A DNA stretch of 64,000 nt from Paraphaeosphaeria minitans. Lineage: Eukaryota > Ascomycota > Dothideomycetes > Pleosporales > Didymosphaeriaceae. The stretch is from contig WJXW01000006.1 in the NCBI GenBank assembly GCA_015832175.1, forward strand, positions 2,294,001 to 2,358,000, read 5' to 3'. Numbering within the stretch: the first letter of the stretch is position 1; every line of letters starts with the position of its first letter. Shown here one piece after another: positions 12,201 through 23,379 of this stretch. A model generated the notes under the pieces. The model was not told where the DNA came from. It did no database searches and saw only the letters and a list, made by a program, of their open reading frames with translations. A program made the translations under genes and the position numbers.

Positions 12201-14350
12201 CCCCTAATTAGACACTAGAGCCAGGTGATCTTAGGGGTGATCTATTAAGCGATTAAGAGATATCTAGCAGCTACTAGAACACTACTAGGAGAGCTGGCCT
12301 GCCAGAATCTAGGGATTTAATACCCTATTTATTAGTAAAAACTAATTAGGTTGCTAATTAACCTAGCGCAGATAACTTAATTACGCTAGATAAAGTAGAT
12401 AACCTACTAGCGCGCTAAAGGTAAAGGTAGATCTATCTAGAGGCAAGTAGAATAAGCAGGCGAAATTGTAGTAAAGCACTAGAAATTAACTAACTAATAA
12501 ATCGCTATCTATTATTGCGAAGATCAAGGAAGTAAAATAATTAGGACAATTAGCTAGAGAGTAGGTAGAAGCTAGGTACTTATACACTAATTACTAATTA
12601 TCTTTAAAGTAATCTTAATACAATATTAGAGTACACGTTTATACTAGAAGTAGTAAAGGCCTGGTCTAAGCAAGAAGAATATATTACACTAAATATAATA
12701 GTATTTACTTCTATGCTTAGAAAGGCGCCTAGAGCGTCTTATACAGCTTAGACTTATAGAGATAAGCTTACACTAGAGCCAACCCTATAGAAACACCTTT
12801 ACAATTATCTATATAGGAAGCTATTCCTCCTTACTACTTACAAGGAGATCTCAACTTTGCAAAATAAAGGTACCTAGATAGAGATTAAACAATTAGAGGT
12901 GTTAGAGCAACCACTCCCTTTAAAGTAGGTCTTTACCTACAAGTTTAATTAAAATAGATACTTTAAAAAGTACAAAGCTTAAATTGTTGTAAAAGGAGAT
13001 CTTTAGAAAAAGAATACTCTCTACTCTACTTATACTACTACTCTAGTAGTAAGATCTTTTTAATTAGCTATAGCTCTAGCAGTAGAATTTAATCTAGAAA
13101 TCTTATAATTTAATATAGTAGGAGCGTTTCTAAATACTCTTATTATAGCCGCTAATTTAGTAACTTATAAATTACCTAATAGTTTTAAAAAGCTAGGAAA
13201 GTGTGTAAGATTAAATTAAGCTTTATATAGCTTAAGAGATTCACTACTTCTTTAGTATAAGGAATTTACAGGATTACTTTAATCTTATAGACTCTTAGCT
13301 TCGCTAGAAGCGCTATGCCTTTTCTTTAACAGTAATTAAAGTATTATTGTTCTATTTTATATTAACGACATTCTTCTTCTCTATTACAAGAGTAAAGAGA
13401 AAGAAGCCCTAGATTTTTAAAAGAAGATTGCAAATAAATATAAGATTAAATTAAAAGGACTAGTAGAGTGGTTCCTAAGTGTTTAAGTGATTAGGGATAG
13501 AGAAGCAAGATTAATTTCTCTAGCCTATAATACTTACATTAATAAGATTACAAAAAAGTTTAACCTTTTAAACTCTAAGAGCTTCCTTCCTACACCTCTA
13601 TTAGTAGAAGATCTTGTTCTAAGCACAGGAGAAGCCACTCCTTAATAAGTAAAGCTCTTTTAAGAAGAGGTGGGATTAGCTCTCTATATAGCAATTATAC
13701 TACGCCTAGATATAGCCTTTGCAGTGTTAAAGCTATCACACTTTCTAACAAATCTAAGTAAAGAACACTTTACTGCCATTAATTATGTGATCCTTTACCT
13801 CTATTAAACTAGATAGTAGGCTATAGTCTTTAGTGGCTACAATAGACCTAATCTGCTAATATGTAGAGATGCCTCTTTCGCTAATAATCTAATATTACGG
13901 CAATCTTTCTATAGATATATTATCCTATTATTTAGAGGAGCTATCCTATAGAAAGCAGCTTAATAGAACACGATCACTACTTTAACTACAGAAGTAGAGC
14001 TTCTAGCGCTTAAATATATAAGTAAAGAAGCTATAGCGATTAAGAGATTCTTTACTAAGCTTACTCTAGATCTAGGACCTTTATAGAAGGTCTATTACGA
14101 CAATCTTTAAACTATTTATTTAGTAATTAGAAAGAACAAAAGAATCACTACTTAACTGCGCTATGTAGATATTTAGAATATATAGTTGCAGTAAGAGCAT
14201 GCAAAAGGATCGTTTTAAGTAGAATATCTTCTAACTAGCGAAATGCTAGCAGATGGCCTTACAAAGGCTCTTACTTATTAGCAGTTTAATAGATTTAAAA
14301 GGCTATTAAATCTATAAGATATAAGCATAATAATCACAGAATAAGAGTAG
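9274..14350 (+). pseudogene. Copia gag-pol relic of element G
   Basis: The frame begins at ATG 9,274 (MAEVQLINRA) and can be followed to about 14,350 through many RIP stops. Gag spans about 9,274-10,900, integrase about 10,950-11,900 (a DNNTA box near 11,330 and an SAAERVGQE box near 11,440), RT about 12,900-13,560 and RNase H about 13,690-14,350. The RT active site reads Y-I-N-D-I-L near 13,355: the first catalytic Asp has become Asn by a TpG to TpA change. The final box ADGLTKAL, typical of Copia RNase H ends, is at about 14,250-14,273. The protein cannot be made intact. Confidence 0.9.
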
Positions 14351-14359
14351 GTAAATAGA

Positions 14360-16070
14360 GAAATAATCTATTAACTACTTAGAATTATTAATTTAGAGCT
14401 AGGAAATAAGAAAAGAAAAAGAAAAGAAAGAAAAGATTAGAGAAAGAATAGGAATTAGAGAAAAAAGAGATTAAAGAGCTTATCTATAAGTATATAAACT
14501 CTCTTCCTCCTTTGCTTAATTATAGGGGTGCGAGAATCTCCCCTATAATTAGTAATAGGAGATTCTCCCTATCCTCTTCCTCTCCTCCTCTCTATAGTAG
14601 GTAATTCCTTATCCTATTTACCTCCTCTACTTTTCTTTTAATTAGTAGTAAGTAATAGCTTACCCTAGCCTTCCCTTCTTTAATTAGCAGGAGGAGAAGC
14701 ACTTACCTAGCCTCTACTCTACTTTAGAGCTAATAAGCTACTTATCTAGCTATTTTAATTAAGGTATTAGCTGCGACTGCGCTACTCCTTAATAGGTAGA
14801 GCAGAAAGGTAATTACTCTATCCTCTACTAAAGATTAGCTAGGAAGTAGGGAGTAGAATAGTAGCTATATACTAAGCTTACTCCTCCTAACTGCTAGTAG
14901 GAAGAGGACCTTATAAGGCTACCTTAACCCTCTTACGCAGCTTAGTAATTAGCCTCTCCTATAAGAAGTATTAGCTAAACCTAAAAAGAATTTTAAAATA
15001 AAAGCTTATATTAGTACCCTCTAATAGTTAATAGTAGATAAAATCTATAGCTAGAGTCTAAATATGCGGCTAGCTATAGAAATAATTAGCAAAATTAGCT
15101 AAAGTAATAAAATAACCCTATATATAGTAGTGTAAGAGTAAGTAAAGTAGGTATAGCAGCGCCTACCTAAGCTTAAAGCGTTATTATAGCAGCGTTTATT
15201 ACTCTTTTCTACTAGAGCTCCTTTTAAGTAGTCTAAGCAGCTTACTTGTCTAAGAGTATTAAGTAATTACTAGGGGCCTAGAGCTAGAGCAGGAGGAGCT
15301 AGTAAAGTAAGAGAATCTTAGTAGAAGGATTAGAAGCTTTATTTAGTAGCTTTTACAGCCTTTACTGCGTGTGCTTTAGCTAAGTTATTAGATATCTAAA
15401 AGAGTTAGCAAAGCTCTAAATAATAGAAAAAGTGTAAAGTAATAATTAGAAAAAAACAACCTACTATAAAATAGTAGGATTTAAAGGCTTAAACTAGTAG
15501 GCTTAAATTAAATAAGAGGTTAAAGCGTTAAAAGTAAAGAATTAAAGAGAGAAGATTAAGCGCTAGTAAAGGGCTTATATACTCTACTACCTATCTAATT
15601 ATTAAGCGCTAAATGCGCTCCTTCCTTACTACTTATTTCTCTTACTACTGCTCTTTCCTAATTAAAACGCGCCTGCCTATTATACTTACTAGCTAGTAAG
15701 AGCGGAGAAATTACCTTACAGTTAATAGGAAGTAAGTAAAAAGAGTAGTAGAATAAAAGCGTTTACGCTCTAGGCCTTTGTGCTACGCTTATAAGCCCCT
15801 AACCTACTAGAAGAAGAGATTCTAGACACAATTCATAATAGGATTTGTGATTTAAAAGATAAATAGTAATTGTTTTGCTATTACAATAAGTAGGGGGCGA
15901 TAGAATTGCTGTTCTTAAGATAAGGAGATTTAGAAGAACAATTCTTAATAGTTTTTTAATCTTTAAACAGCCTTTAGACAGTTTTTTTAAAGATCTTTAG
16001 GAAGGATTTAGACAATTATAGATTACTTCTTAGGATAGGTGATCCGCTTTAAGCGATTACCTAGGGGGTG
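14360..16070 (+). other. Long 3' tail of element G with possible extra ORF
   Basis: About 1.7 kb separates RNase H from the 3' LTR, much more than the short 3' UTR usual for Copia. One plus-strand frame from about 14,960 to 15,850 reads well if TAG/TAA are taken as former CAG/CAA/TGG codons. It is rich in K, R, Q and L and has no obvious family signature. The stop density is RIP-typical in the other frames too, so coding is only a suggestion. A purine tract (TAGGGGGTG) precedes the LTR. Confidence 0.3.
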
Positions 16071-16265
16071 TGTTAAAGTAAAACACTCACTTCTGTAATT
16101 CTTTCTAGATCCACTAATTCAGATCACAGGATTCTTGCTAAGAGGCTCGTTTCTTTTATATATAGTCTGCCCTTTTGGCATCCTTTCCTACAATTAGCTC
16201 TTTGTATTCTTTATAACTCTGCTCCTGAATATCCTGTGATAGTTCGAGCCCTTTTTACCACAACA
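16071..16265 (+). repeat. 3' LTR of element G
   Basis: This 195-bp copy starts TGTTAAAG, ends ACCACAACA and is followed directly by the ATTAT target duplication (16,266-16,270). Confidence 0.94.
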
Positions 16266-16507
16266 ATTATGTAATATGTTTTTTAGGATTATAAGGGAGT
16301 TTACTATCTTCTTTCTTTTCTATAGAATAGCTTAGACTAAATTGTATAACTCTTTATAGATGTGTGCACTTTGTTTCTACTTATTATATAATCTAAAATT
16401 TAATCTCTAGTAAAAGTAATAATATAGAGCCTACGTATTTAGCTTATAGGGCGCTCTATCTTTAGACTTTACTAGTTTACAGTTAATTGCAATTAACTAC
16501 TAATTAG

Positions 16508-16819
16508 TGTAGGTTTGGCTTAATCTGCAATTAAGCATTTAAGGGTTAATAGTATACTATTGTATAAAGGGTAAGAAGTAGGTTTAATTAATTATATCTT
16601 ATCTATTATATAAAGGGGCACTAAGGACCTTATAAAGTCCCTGCCTCTTAGCGCTACCCTAAGCAGTAGGTCCTTATGCGGGTCCTTATAGGTAGGCAGG
16701 GCCTTATAAAGTCTCTGCCTCTTAGCGCTAACCTAAGTAGTGGGTCCTTGTGTAGATCCCTATAGGTAGGCAGGCCCCTATTTTACTTAGTGCTATTTAT
16801 ATAATAAACTATACAGACA
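16508..16819 (-). repeat. Right (5') LTR of F-prime
   Basis: This is a 312-bp LTR from TGTAGGTTTGGC to CTATACAGACA, with the 74-bp unit twice (about 16,625-16,770). The leader at 16,271-16,507 matches F 38,520-38,859 but has only one copy of the 115-bp unit that is doubled in F. Confidence 0.88.
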
Positions 16820-19800
16820 AAGGTGCTGTTTTACGTTTTTAATTTTAGTAAGAAATTAATTGCTGCTAAGCTTTCTTAAGATTCTCTTAGAGTTATTAGT
16901 GTATTTTCTTTATATTTTCTACTATATCTATAGCTTCTTTTGCTTTAATTATCGTAGGAAATTGTTAATTAAAGAGATGTAAGTGTCTTTTATAGTTTAT
17001 ATAGAATAGTGTATATTCTAATACTACTAATACTTTGTTATTATAGGCTAACTATACTATAGGTAGTAATAAAATCTAGTTATTTTTCTAACTATTATAG
17101 TAGATGTGGAGGTACGTTTCTATAGTTTAGTTTATACGTTCTATCTATCTGTCTATTTATACATGGTAAGCTGTGAATAGCTTTTGTTTTATGCTAAGTA
17201 GGGCTATAAGCGTTATCTAGTAATTTAACGTGAAGAGCTCATCTCTATTGCTAATAATTATGTTTAGAATTCTGTAATGTCTAATTAGTTAGTTTAGGAT
17301 AAGAAAAGCAAGTTCTTTTGCTGTTATTCTTTTAAGGCATAGAATGAGCTTAATATACTTAGTTAATTAGTGGACTATTACTAGTATACTATTGTATTTA
17401 AGTCCTATTATTAGATCCTTAGAGTTTCTAATTCCTATAATAAAATCTATAGTAATGTCTTCCTATAGTGCTGTTAGTTTTCTAATTGCTTATATTTCTC
17501 TATATTTAAGATATGTACTATATTTGTTTTTCTAGCATTCTACACATTTATAAATATAAGTTATTACTACTTCTTTAATTTCCTTAAAGGTGTAATTCCC
17601 TTAAATAAGTTCTATTGTTTTCGTGATGCCTAGGTGTCCGTACATAGGGTTATTATAGTATTATTAGATAATCTTAGTCTATAGATGTTCTAGAACTTCT
17701 TAGTTGATTACTAAAAGTTATTTTAGTTCTACTATTAGTTCTAGAGATTTATCTTTAGCTTTATAAAGGATTGCGAAGAAGGTTTCTACCTTTTCTCCTA
17801 CTAGATTACTTTATTAGCTAAGAGCGTCTACTCTAATATTTTCTTTTTTAGCTATATAGATGATTTTAAACTTATACTACCTTGTAGTCTATAACTATCT
17901 TTGTTATTATGGCGTAAGTTCTTTTGTTATTGTGAACCTTAGAAGGTTCTTATAATTTATATAGATTTCTAGCGTTGAGTAACTAAGTGCGTAAATCCTC
18001 TAGTGCTTTAAGGCTTTAATAATAGCGTAGAGTTCTTTATTATATACGTTATATTATGTTTTAGCGTTATTAAATTTACATAGGTAGTAGGTAATTAGGT
18101 GCTATTTACTGTTATATTGTTATTTAGTATAGGCGCCTAGCGTCAGATCGCTAGCGTCTGTTTTAAAACGTAGTAGTCTATTACTTCTAAGATAAATAAG
18201 GATAGGTTCTATAATATATACTGTCTTAAGGAGTTAGAATAACATTCTATACTTATTTATCTATTTAAAGGGTGCGTCCTTCTTTATAAGATTTATTAAA
18301 GGTATTATGACTTTTACGTATTTTTAGATAAATTGTTAATTAAATCCACAGAATCCTAAAAATTATCAGATATTCATGGCTACCTTTAGTATTAGCTAGT
18401 TCTTAATTCATTTAATTTTACTTAGTGCCATTTTAATTCCTTCTATAGTAACATTATGTCCTAGGAATTTAAGTTATTTAACGTTAAACTTATATTTCTT
18501 AAGCTCAAGATAAAGACATGCTTTGTCTAGTGCTTCTAATAGTATCTATACATGCTTAGTGTGGTTAGATTTGTTTTTAGAAAACACGAGGATATCGTCT
18601 ATATACGCAATAATAAATATATCTAGATGTTTGTAGAGTACGTTGTTAATAAGTGCTATAAAAGCTGCTAATGCGTTTATAAGTCTAAAAGGCATAACCT
18701 TATATTTAAATAGTCTATAGCGTAATTAAAACGCTATTTTCTATTCTTCACCTTTCTTAATTTATATAAGGTGGTAACTGTCTCTTGGATCTATTATTAT
18801 AAATATCTTAGCTTAAGATAGTTAATCTCGTAACTCTAGAATATTTAGTAGTAGATATTAGTTCTTTATTATTATGTTGTTAAGTTATTAGTAGTTAACA
18901 TATAGTCTATCTAATCTATCCTTTTTCTTAATAAATATAAAAGGGCTTACTACTAGTAACTTTAATAGTTATATATATTCTTTCTTAAGGATTATTATAA
19001 TAAAGTTTTATTCTTTAAGGAGTTCTTCTCTTATCTTACTATATAGTGGTCTGAAGGGTAGCGTTTTCCCTTCCCCTAGGTCTATTATAAGATCCTAGGC
19101 TTAATATTCTAGTAGGTTTGCTTTTCCTTCCTTTTCTGTAAATATATATATCTATTTCCTATACTTTCTTAGTAAGGTAAGGGGTGTACTTTTGTCCTCC
19201 TTTTTATGCTTTTTAATCTAGTGGTTCTTACTAGCGTTTACTAAGGTGTGCTTCTGTTTTTTAACTATCTATTATAGTATTACATTATTAATAACTCCCT
19301 TATCTACTATTATCTTTAGTTAATTTATAGGCTTTACTTATAATATATATTTACAGCGTTTAAATAATATTCTCTTTATACCCTAGTTAATCTATAGGTT
19401 GTGTATTATTAACTAATATAATCCTAAGACTAACTTATACTTAAATTCTAGTAAGATATCTAAGGTAAATTTCTCTCTATGTTCTTAGACTGTTATTATA
19501 GTAGTGACCTCTTAGCATATTTAAAGTATCTTAGGTATTAGAGATCTATTCGCGATATAAATAATATAGGGTACTTCTTTCTCTAATATTATAAGTCCTA
19601 CTTATCTTACTATCTAATAAGATATAAAGTTCCTTCCTACTTCTAAGTCTATAAGAGCTTAAGCTTATATTCCTTTAAGCTGTACTAGTAGCTTAACTAA
19701 TACTATACTTACTACAGTATTTAATTCAATAAAGACATTCTCTTGTCTAAGTTTAGACCTAAAAAAGACATCTATTTATATAGGTTATAGTTAAGTTCTA

Positions 19801-21600
19801 GTGCCTAGTATACGTTTCTAAGCATCCACTTCTATTATTATTCTTAAGTATATAACTTATGTAAATTGTCTTCTTCTTTCTATAAGGATGTTCTGCTGTT
19901 TTTCCTCCCGTAGTCTTTACTATTTCTATATATTAGTTAAATTAGTAGTTCTATTATTACTTTTTACGTAGGGCAGTTTGCAAAGCTGTCTAAACGTTTG
20001 GCTATATAGTAGTATTTATAGTCTTAGTTTAGACACGTATACTAGTATAGTTATATATAGTCTCTATTAATAAGCATGTTATAGTATTTATTATCCTTTA
20101 GCGTAAGGTAAGGAAAGTATTTTACTTATTATTTATTCTATAGGTGTTTATTATAAGCTATAATAGGGTAGTCTATCTATATCTATCTATAGCGTAGTTT
20201 CTTTCTCGGTTATTTCTTATTCTCCTTTTTCTCTACCTTATATTATGTACATATTAGTTCTTCGCAATGTATCCACATATAGAATTAGTGTATAGAATTT
20301 TAGTGATCTAGGTAGTACTTTAGTATGTAGTCTAACTTCTTATTTTTATAGGGTTACATTCCTTTTAGTGCCTAGTAGAGTTCTATATAGTCCTAAACAT
20401 TTAGTTTATACTTAGGTAACATAGGGTTGTCTTCTTCCTACCTACTTTATAGGTAAGGAGTAGGAGATTTTAGTATCTCTTCTACGTCTTCTATATTATA
20501 GTATATATTAGAGTTATCTTCTAGATCTTCGTATAATCGTAAGTTAGGTAAATCTAATTACTTACTTTACTCTAGTGTAACGCGTTAGTAAGTAAATAGT
20601 GTTATAATAACTTTTTATTTCTTATTAGGTTCTTAGTCCTTAATAGTTAGTATATTTAACTTAGTTTAATAGACTTTATTCTTTAATCTATAGTTTCTAG
20701 CTATATAGCCTAGTTTACTACATGTAAAGTATTTATAAGTCTTAGTTATTAGTTATTAACTTCTATTAGAGCCGCGTTTATTAGGCTGCTTAAGGCCTAT
20801 TCTTCCTCTTTTCCCTTTACCTATATAGTTAAACTAGACATCTTTTATTAGTTCGTATTTCTAGTAGTTCCTTGGTTATTACTTTTAGATAATTCTGATA
20901 GGGTTTTTATAAACTATTTTTGCTAGTTATCTAAAGCTTATTACCTTAGAGTTTTAGTAGAGCTCTTATTATAGTAAAAAATATTCTCTATTAATTCTAA
21001 TAGTTTCTTTGTATAGTTTTTTAAGGTTAGTAATTTATATACTACTATGTAAGAGTTCCTCGCGTAGTTTCGATTTAAGTCCTTATTTATACATATCCTA
21101 AAGAGATTTATTATTCTAGTTAAGTCACATAGCGTATCTGTAAAACTTAGCTATATACTTAGCTACTAATTATTTCTAAGTTCTAGTCTAAATCTTTACT
21201 TTTGCAATAGAATCCTTATTCGCAATTCTAAAGAGTTATTTAAAGTATTTCTTAAAGTTATTATAATTCTTAATAATATTAACTATATTAGCTTACTTAT
21301 TTACGTAATCGTTGTTATTATTATTATAGTCTATTTCTAGGTACTTTTTAAGATAGGGATAGATATATAATCCTACATCTCCTCGCATATATATTACTGC
21401 AAAAATAACCTTTTTCTTATCTTTAAGGGATTTATCTAAGTTAAAGAAGTAGAAGTCTAACTAGAGAATCTAGATATTAGTTTAAGATTATTTACTAAAG
21501 TAGAGATTAGGTCTGTACGCCTTACTACTATCCTTTATAGAAGTAATCTTAGCAGCACCTAAAGCTATAGAAGAGGTAGGAGTTTATAAAGTGGTTATAT
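16820..21600 (-). pseudogene. Gag-pol relic of element I
   Basis: Right to left: gag with a zinc-knuckle region near 20,715-20,760, protease about 19,150-19,790, RT with the MPFRLINA block at about 18,670-18,695, RNase H ending near 17,825, and part of the integrase up to the F-prime junction at 16,820. The frame is full of TAG/TAA stops. Sequence order and spacing match element A throughout, so the domain calls are transferred from there and from E, where the translation was read in detail. Confidence 0.8.
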
Positions 21601-21615
21601 TAAGGGTATTTAAGA

Positions 21616-21733
21616 TATTAAATCTAAAACAGTAGCTAGTTCTAAAGGGTTAAAGTTAGTTCTTAGGTAGAAGTACTTATAGAAGGGGGAAGATCTTATT
21701 AATATATTAGTATTTTACAAAGTGTAATAAGTT
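21616..21733 (-). repeat. Truncated 5' LTR of element I
   Basis: This segment matches the first 118 bp of the 411-bp LTR (A 6,073-6,190). Similarity stops after AAGTGTAATAAGTTA, and an unrelated, less RIPped sequence follows. Confidence 0.8.
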
Positions 21734-22396
21734 ATTATAGAGCTGGACGCAAGGCTGGAGCGATTAGATAAAATTCTCGCTTATTGGGCCAACTTCAGCG
21801 CGCTAGTCCTATGTTTGACTCGCGTCCTTATACGCTAGATCTCTATGCGTCTACGCCTAAGTATCTAGCTCTCTAACCGTAGTTTTCATTTAATACAATT
21901 AATTAATAATAAGCCTCTATACTACCTATAATATAAACTTTAGTTCCTATAACTACCTTAGATAAAGGCGACTAATCGCGTAAGTCCTTTATAGTTAGAG
22001 CTTACTTATGCGACTAGTTTATATATATAGTATACACACTCCGCACACTAAAGATTAGCAGCACTATAGGCCTAATTAGGCTTCTTATATACTATAATAG
22101 CTAGATTAGCTAAAGAGCGCTAGAAAGCGCTTAATAATTAATAACGCGACCTAGCTAAAGAAGGTAACACGTATAGTGCGTTATTATAATAGCCCTTACT
22201 CCTAACTCTAACAACGCGACCTAGTTAAAGAAAGTAATATATATAGTATATTATTATAATAGCCCTTACTTCTAACTTAGTACAGTAACGCGCTATTATA
22301 ATAAGTTACTTAATTAATAATCCAAGATAATAATACCTCTATAGTATAGGAGGTGAAAAACGATAATAATAATCTTGATAACTTACTTAATTGTAT
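21734..22396. other. Unclassified spacer between the two retroelement stacks
   Basis: These 663 bases match no other part of the window. The first 160 bases keep more CpA and GC than the surroundings (GCTGGACGCAAGGCTGGAGCG near 21,742-21,762). A 70-bp unit is repeated in tandem at about 22,143-22,212 and 22,213-22,282. The last 90 bases form an imperfect nested hairpin (AAGATAATAAT at about 22,322 pairs with ATAATAATCTT near 22,365, with a CCTC/GAGG stem inside). No coding frame is recognisable. It may be the remnant of another element or original target DNA. Confidence 0.5.
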
Positions 22397-22631
22397 TGTA
22401 GTGTAAAGGTTAGTCTACAATGCAGAATTAGAGAAACATAGGGCCAATTAGCTGTTGTTTAAGATAGCTAATTAGGAAACAGACAAAGAAGGAGAGCGCT
22501 AACTAGACAAGACACAAAAGGACCTAATAGATAATTAGAGTAGTTAGATTTATATAATAGATTTTAGATAGAATAACTTAACTCATTCTTTTATATTCCT
22601 TATTTAAGGCAAACGCACCTACAACACTATA
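22397..22631 (+). repeat. 5' LTR of element D
   Basis: This 235-bp LTR matches 52,406-52,640, with changes mainly between C/T and G/A. Confidence 0.92.
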
Positions 22632-22720
22632 TTTTTAGTAAGGGACATAGGGCGGCTTTTAAAAGGATATAGAGAAGTATAGTAATAAGTATTTAGAGAA
22701 CTAATAGAAACTATTTAGTA

Positions 22721-23062
22721 GACTTTTAAGTAGCTGCTAAATAGCTAGGAATAGAGTAATAAGACTAATAGACTTTTAAGTAGCTATTAGATAGAAAGAG
22801 CGACTAGACTATATAGACTTTTAAGTAGTTATTAGTTGTCTAGACAGACAGATTAATGGACTTTTAAGTAGTCACTAATTACCTAGAAACAAAACAACAC
22901 ACTAATAGACTTTTAAGTAGCTATCTAGTGCTAGTACAGACTATATAGACTTTTAAGTACTTATTAGTTACCTAGGAACAAAATAATAACAGACTAATAG
23001 ACTTTTAAGCAGCTATTAGGTAGAAAGAGTAATAGACTAGAGGACCTTTAAGTGGCTACTAG
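22721..23062 (+). repeat. Eight spaced copies of GACTTTTAAGTAGCTATTAG in the leader of D
   Basis: The motif starts at 22,721, 22,771, 22,816, 22,859, 22,908, 22,948, 23,000 and 23,043, with spacings of 40-52 bases. The 13-base core GACTTTTAAGTAG is nearly invariant while the spacers vary but keep recurring pieces such as CCTAGAAACAAAA. It lies just inside the 5' LTR, before gag. Confidence 0.85.
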
Positions 23063-23379
23063 ACTCCTAGAAAGAGCGAATGCAATAGACCCTAAACAAT
23101 TCTAGTCTAAGTAATAATTAAGTCAGGGACAAAAGAGGAAGCGAGGTATTAGTAGTAGGATTCTATTAAGTAAGGTTGTTATCTGTATACCTAAAGCTAA
23201 ATCGCTAACAGAAAACTAACATAAAAATAAGCAGATAACAGAAGAAAAAAAAAAAATAAAATAAAATAAAATAGATTTATATAGGTTTTATAATAACCCT
23301 ATTTATCTAACTACCCCTACTAAGAGCAGCACTAGTTAGATAAGCTAAAGTATTACTAATTACCTTTTAGAAAATATAG

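Larger units (their letters stand above)
8946..16265 (+). mobile_element. Ty1/Copia element G, complete, RIP-inactivated
   Basis: This is a full-length 7.3-kb plus-strand Copia element with two 195-bp LTRs (8,946-9,140; 16,071-16,265). They start TGTTAAAG and end ACCACAACA (left copy RIPped to ACTACAATA). The 5-bp target duplication ATTAT is exact at 8,941-8,945 and 16,266-16,270. Removing G rejoins F-prime sequence that matches F around 38,500-38,530. The order gag, integrase, RT, RNase H defines Copia. Confidence 0.95.
6484..16819 (-). mobile_element. Copia-type gag-only element F-prime, split by G
   Basis: F-prime's own sequence is 6,484-8,945 plus 16,271-16,819, about 3.0 kb. Both LTRs and the gag region match the complete 7.2-kb element F at 31,902-39,097, but the whole integrase-RT-RNase H part (F 32,480-36,720) is missing, with the junction near 7,115-7,130. 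It is thus a non-autonomous, gag-retaining derivative. Element G lies inside with a perfect ATTAT duplication, and element A interrupts the left LTR after its first 24 bases. The right border abuts chromovirus I at an internal position, so F-prime itself inserted into I; the expected duplication AAGGT is visible only on the right (16,820-16,824). Confidence 0.85.
16820..21733 (-). mobile_element. Gypsy chromovirus I, minus strand, both ends missing
   Basis: The sequence is collinear with A (1,276-6,190) and B (41,819-46,730) on the minus strand. It begins abruptly at the internal position corresponding to A 1,276 because F-prime is inserted there; the integrase end, chromodomain and 3' LTR should lie left of the window. 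On the right only 118 bp of the 5' LTR remain (21,616-21,733), ending at an unrelated sequence. Confidence 0.85.

Noticed and set aside
22721..23062. CRISPR-like array
   Set aside because: The core is short and imperfect, spacing is irregular, spacers share sequence, and it lies in a eukaryotic retroelement leader.
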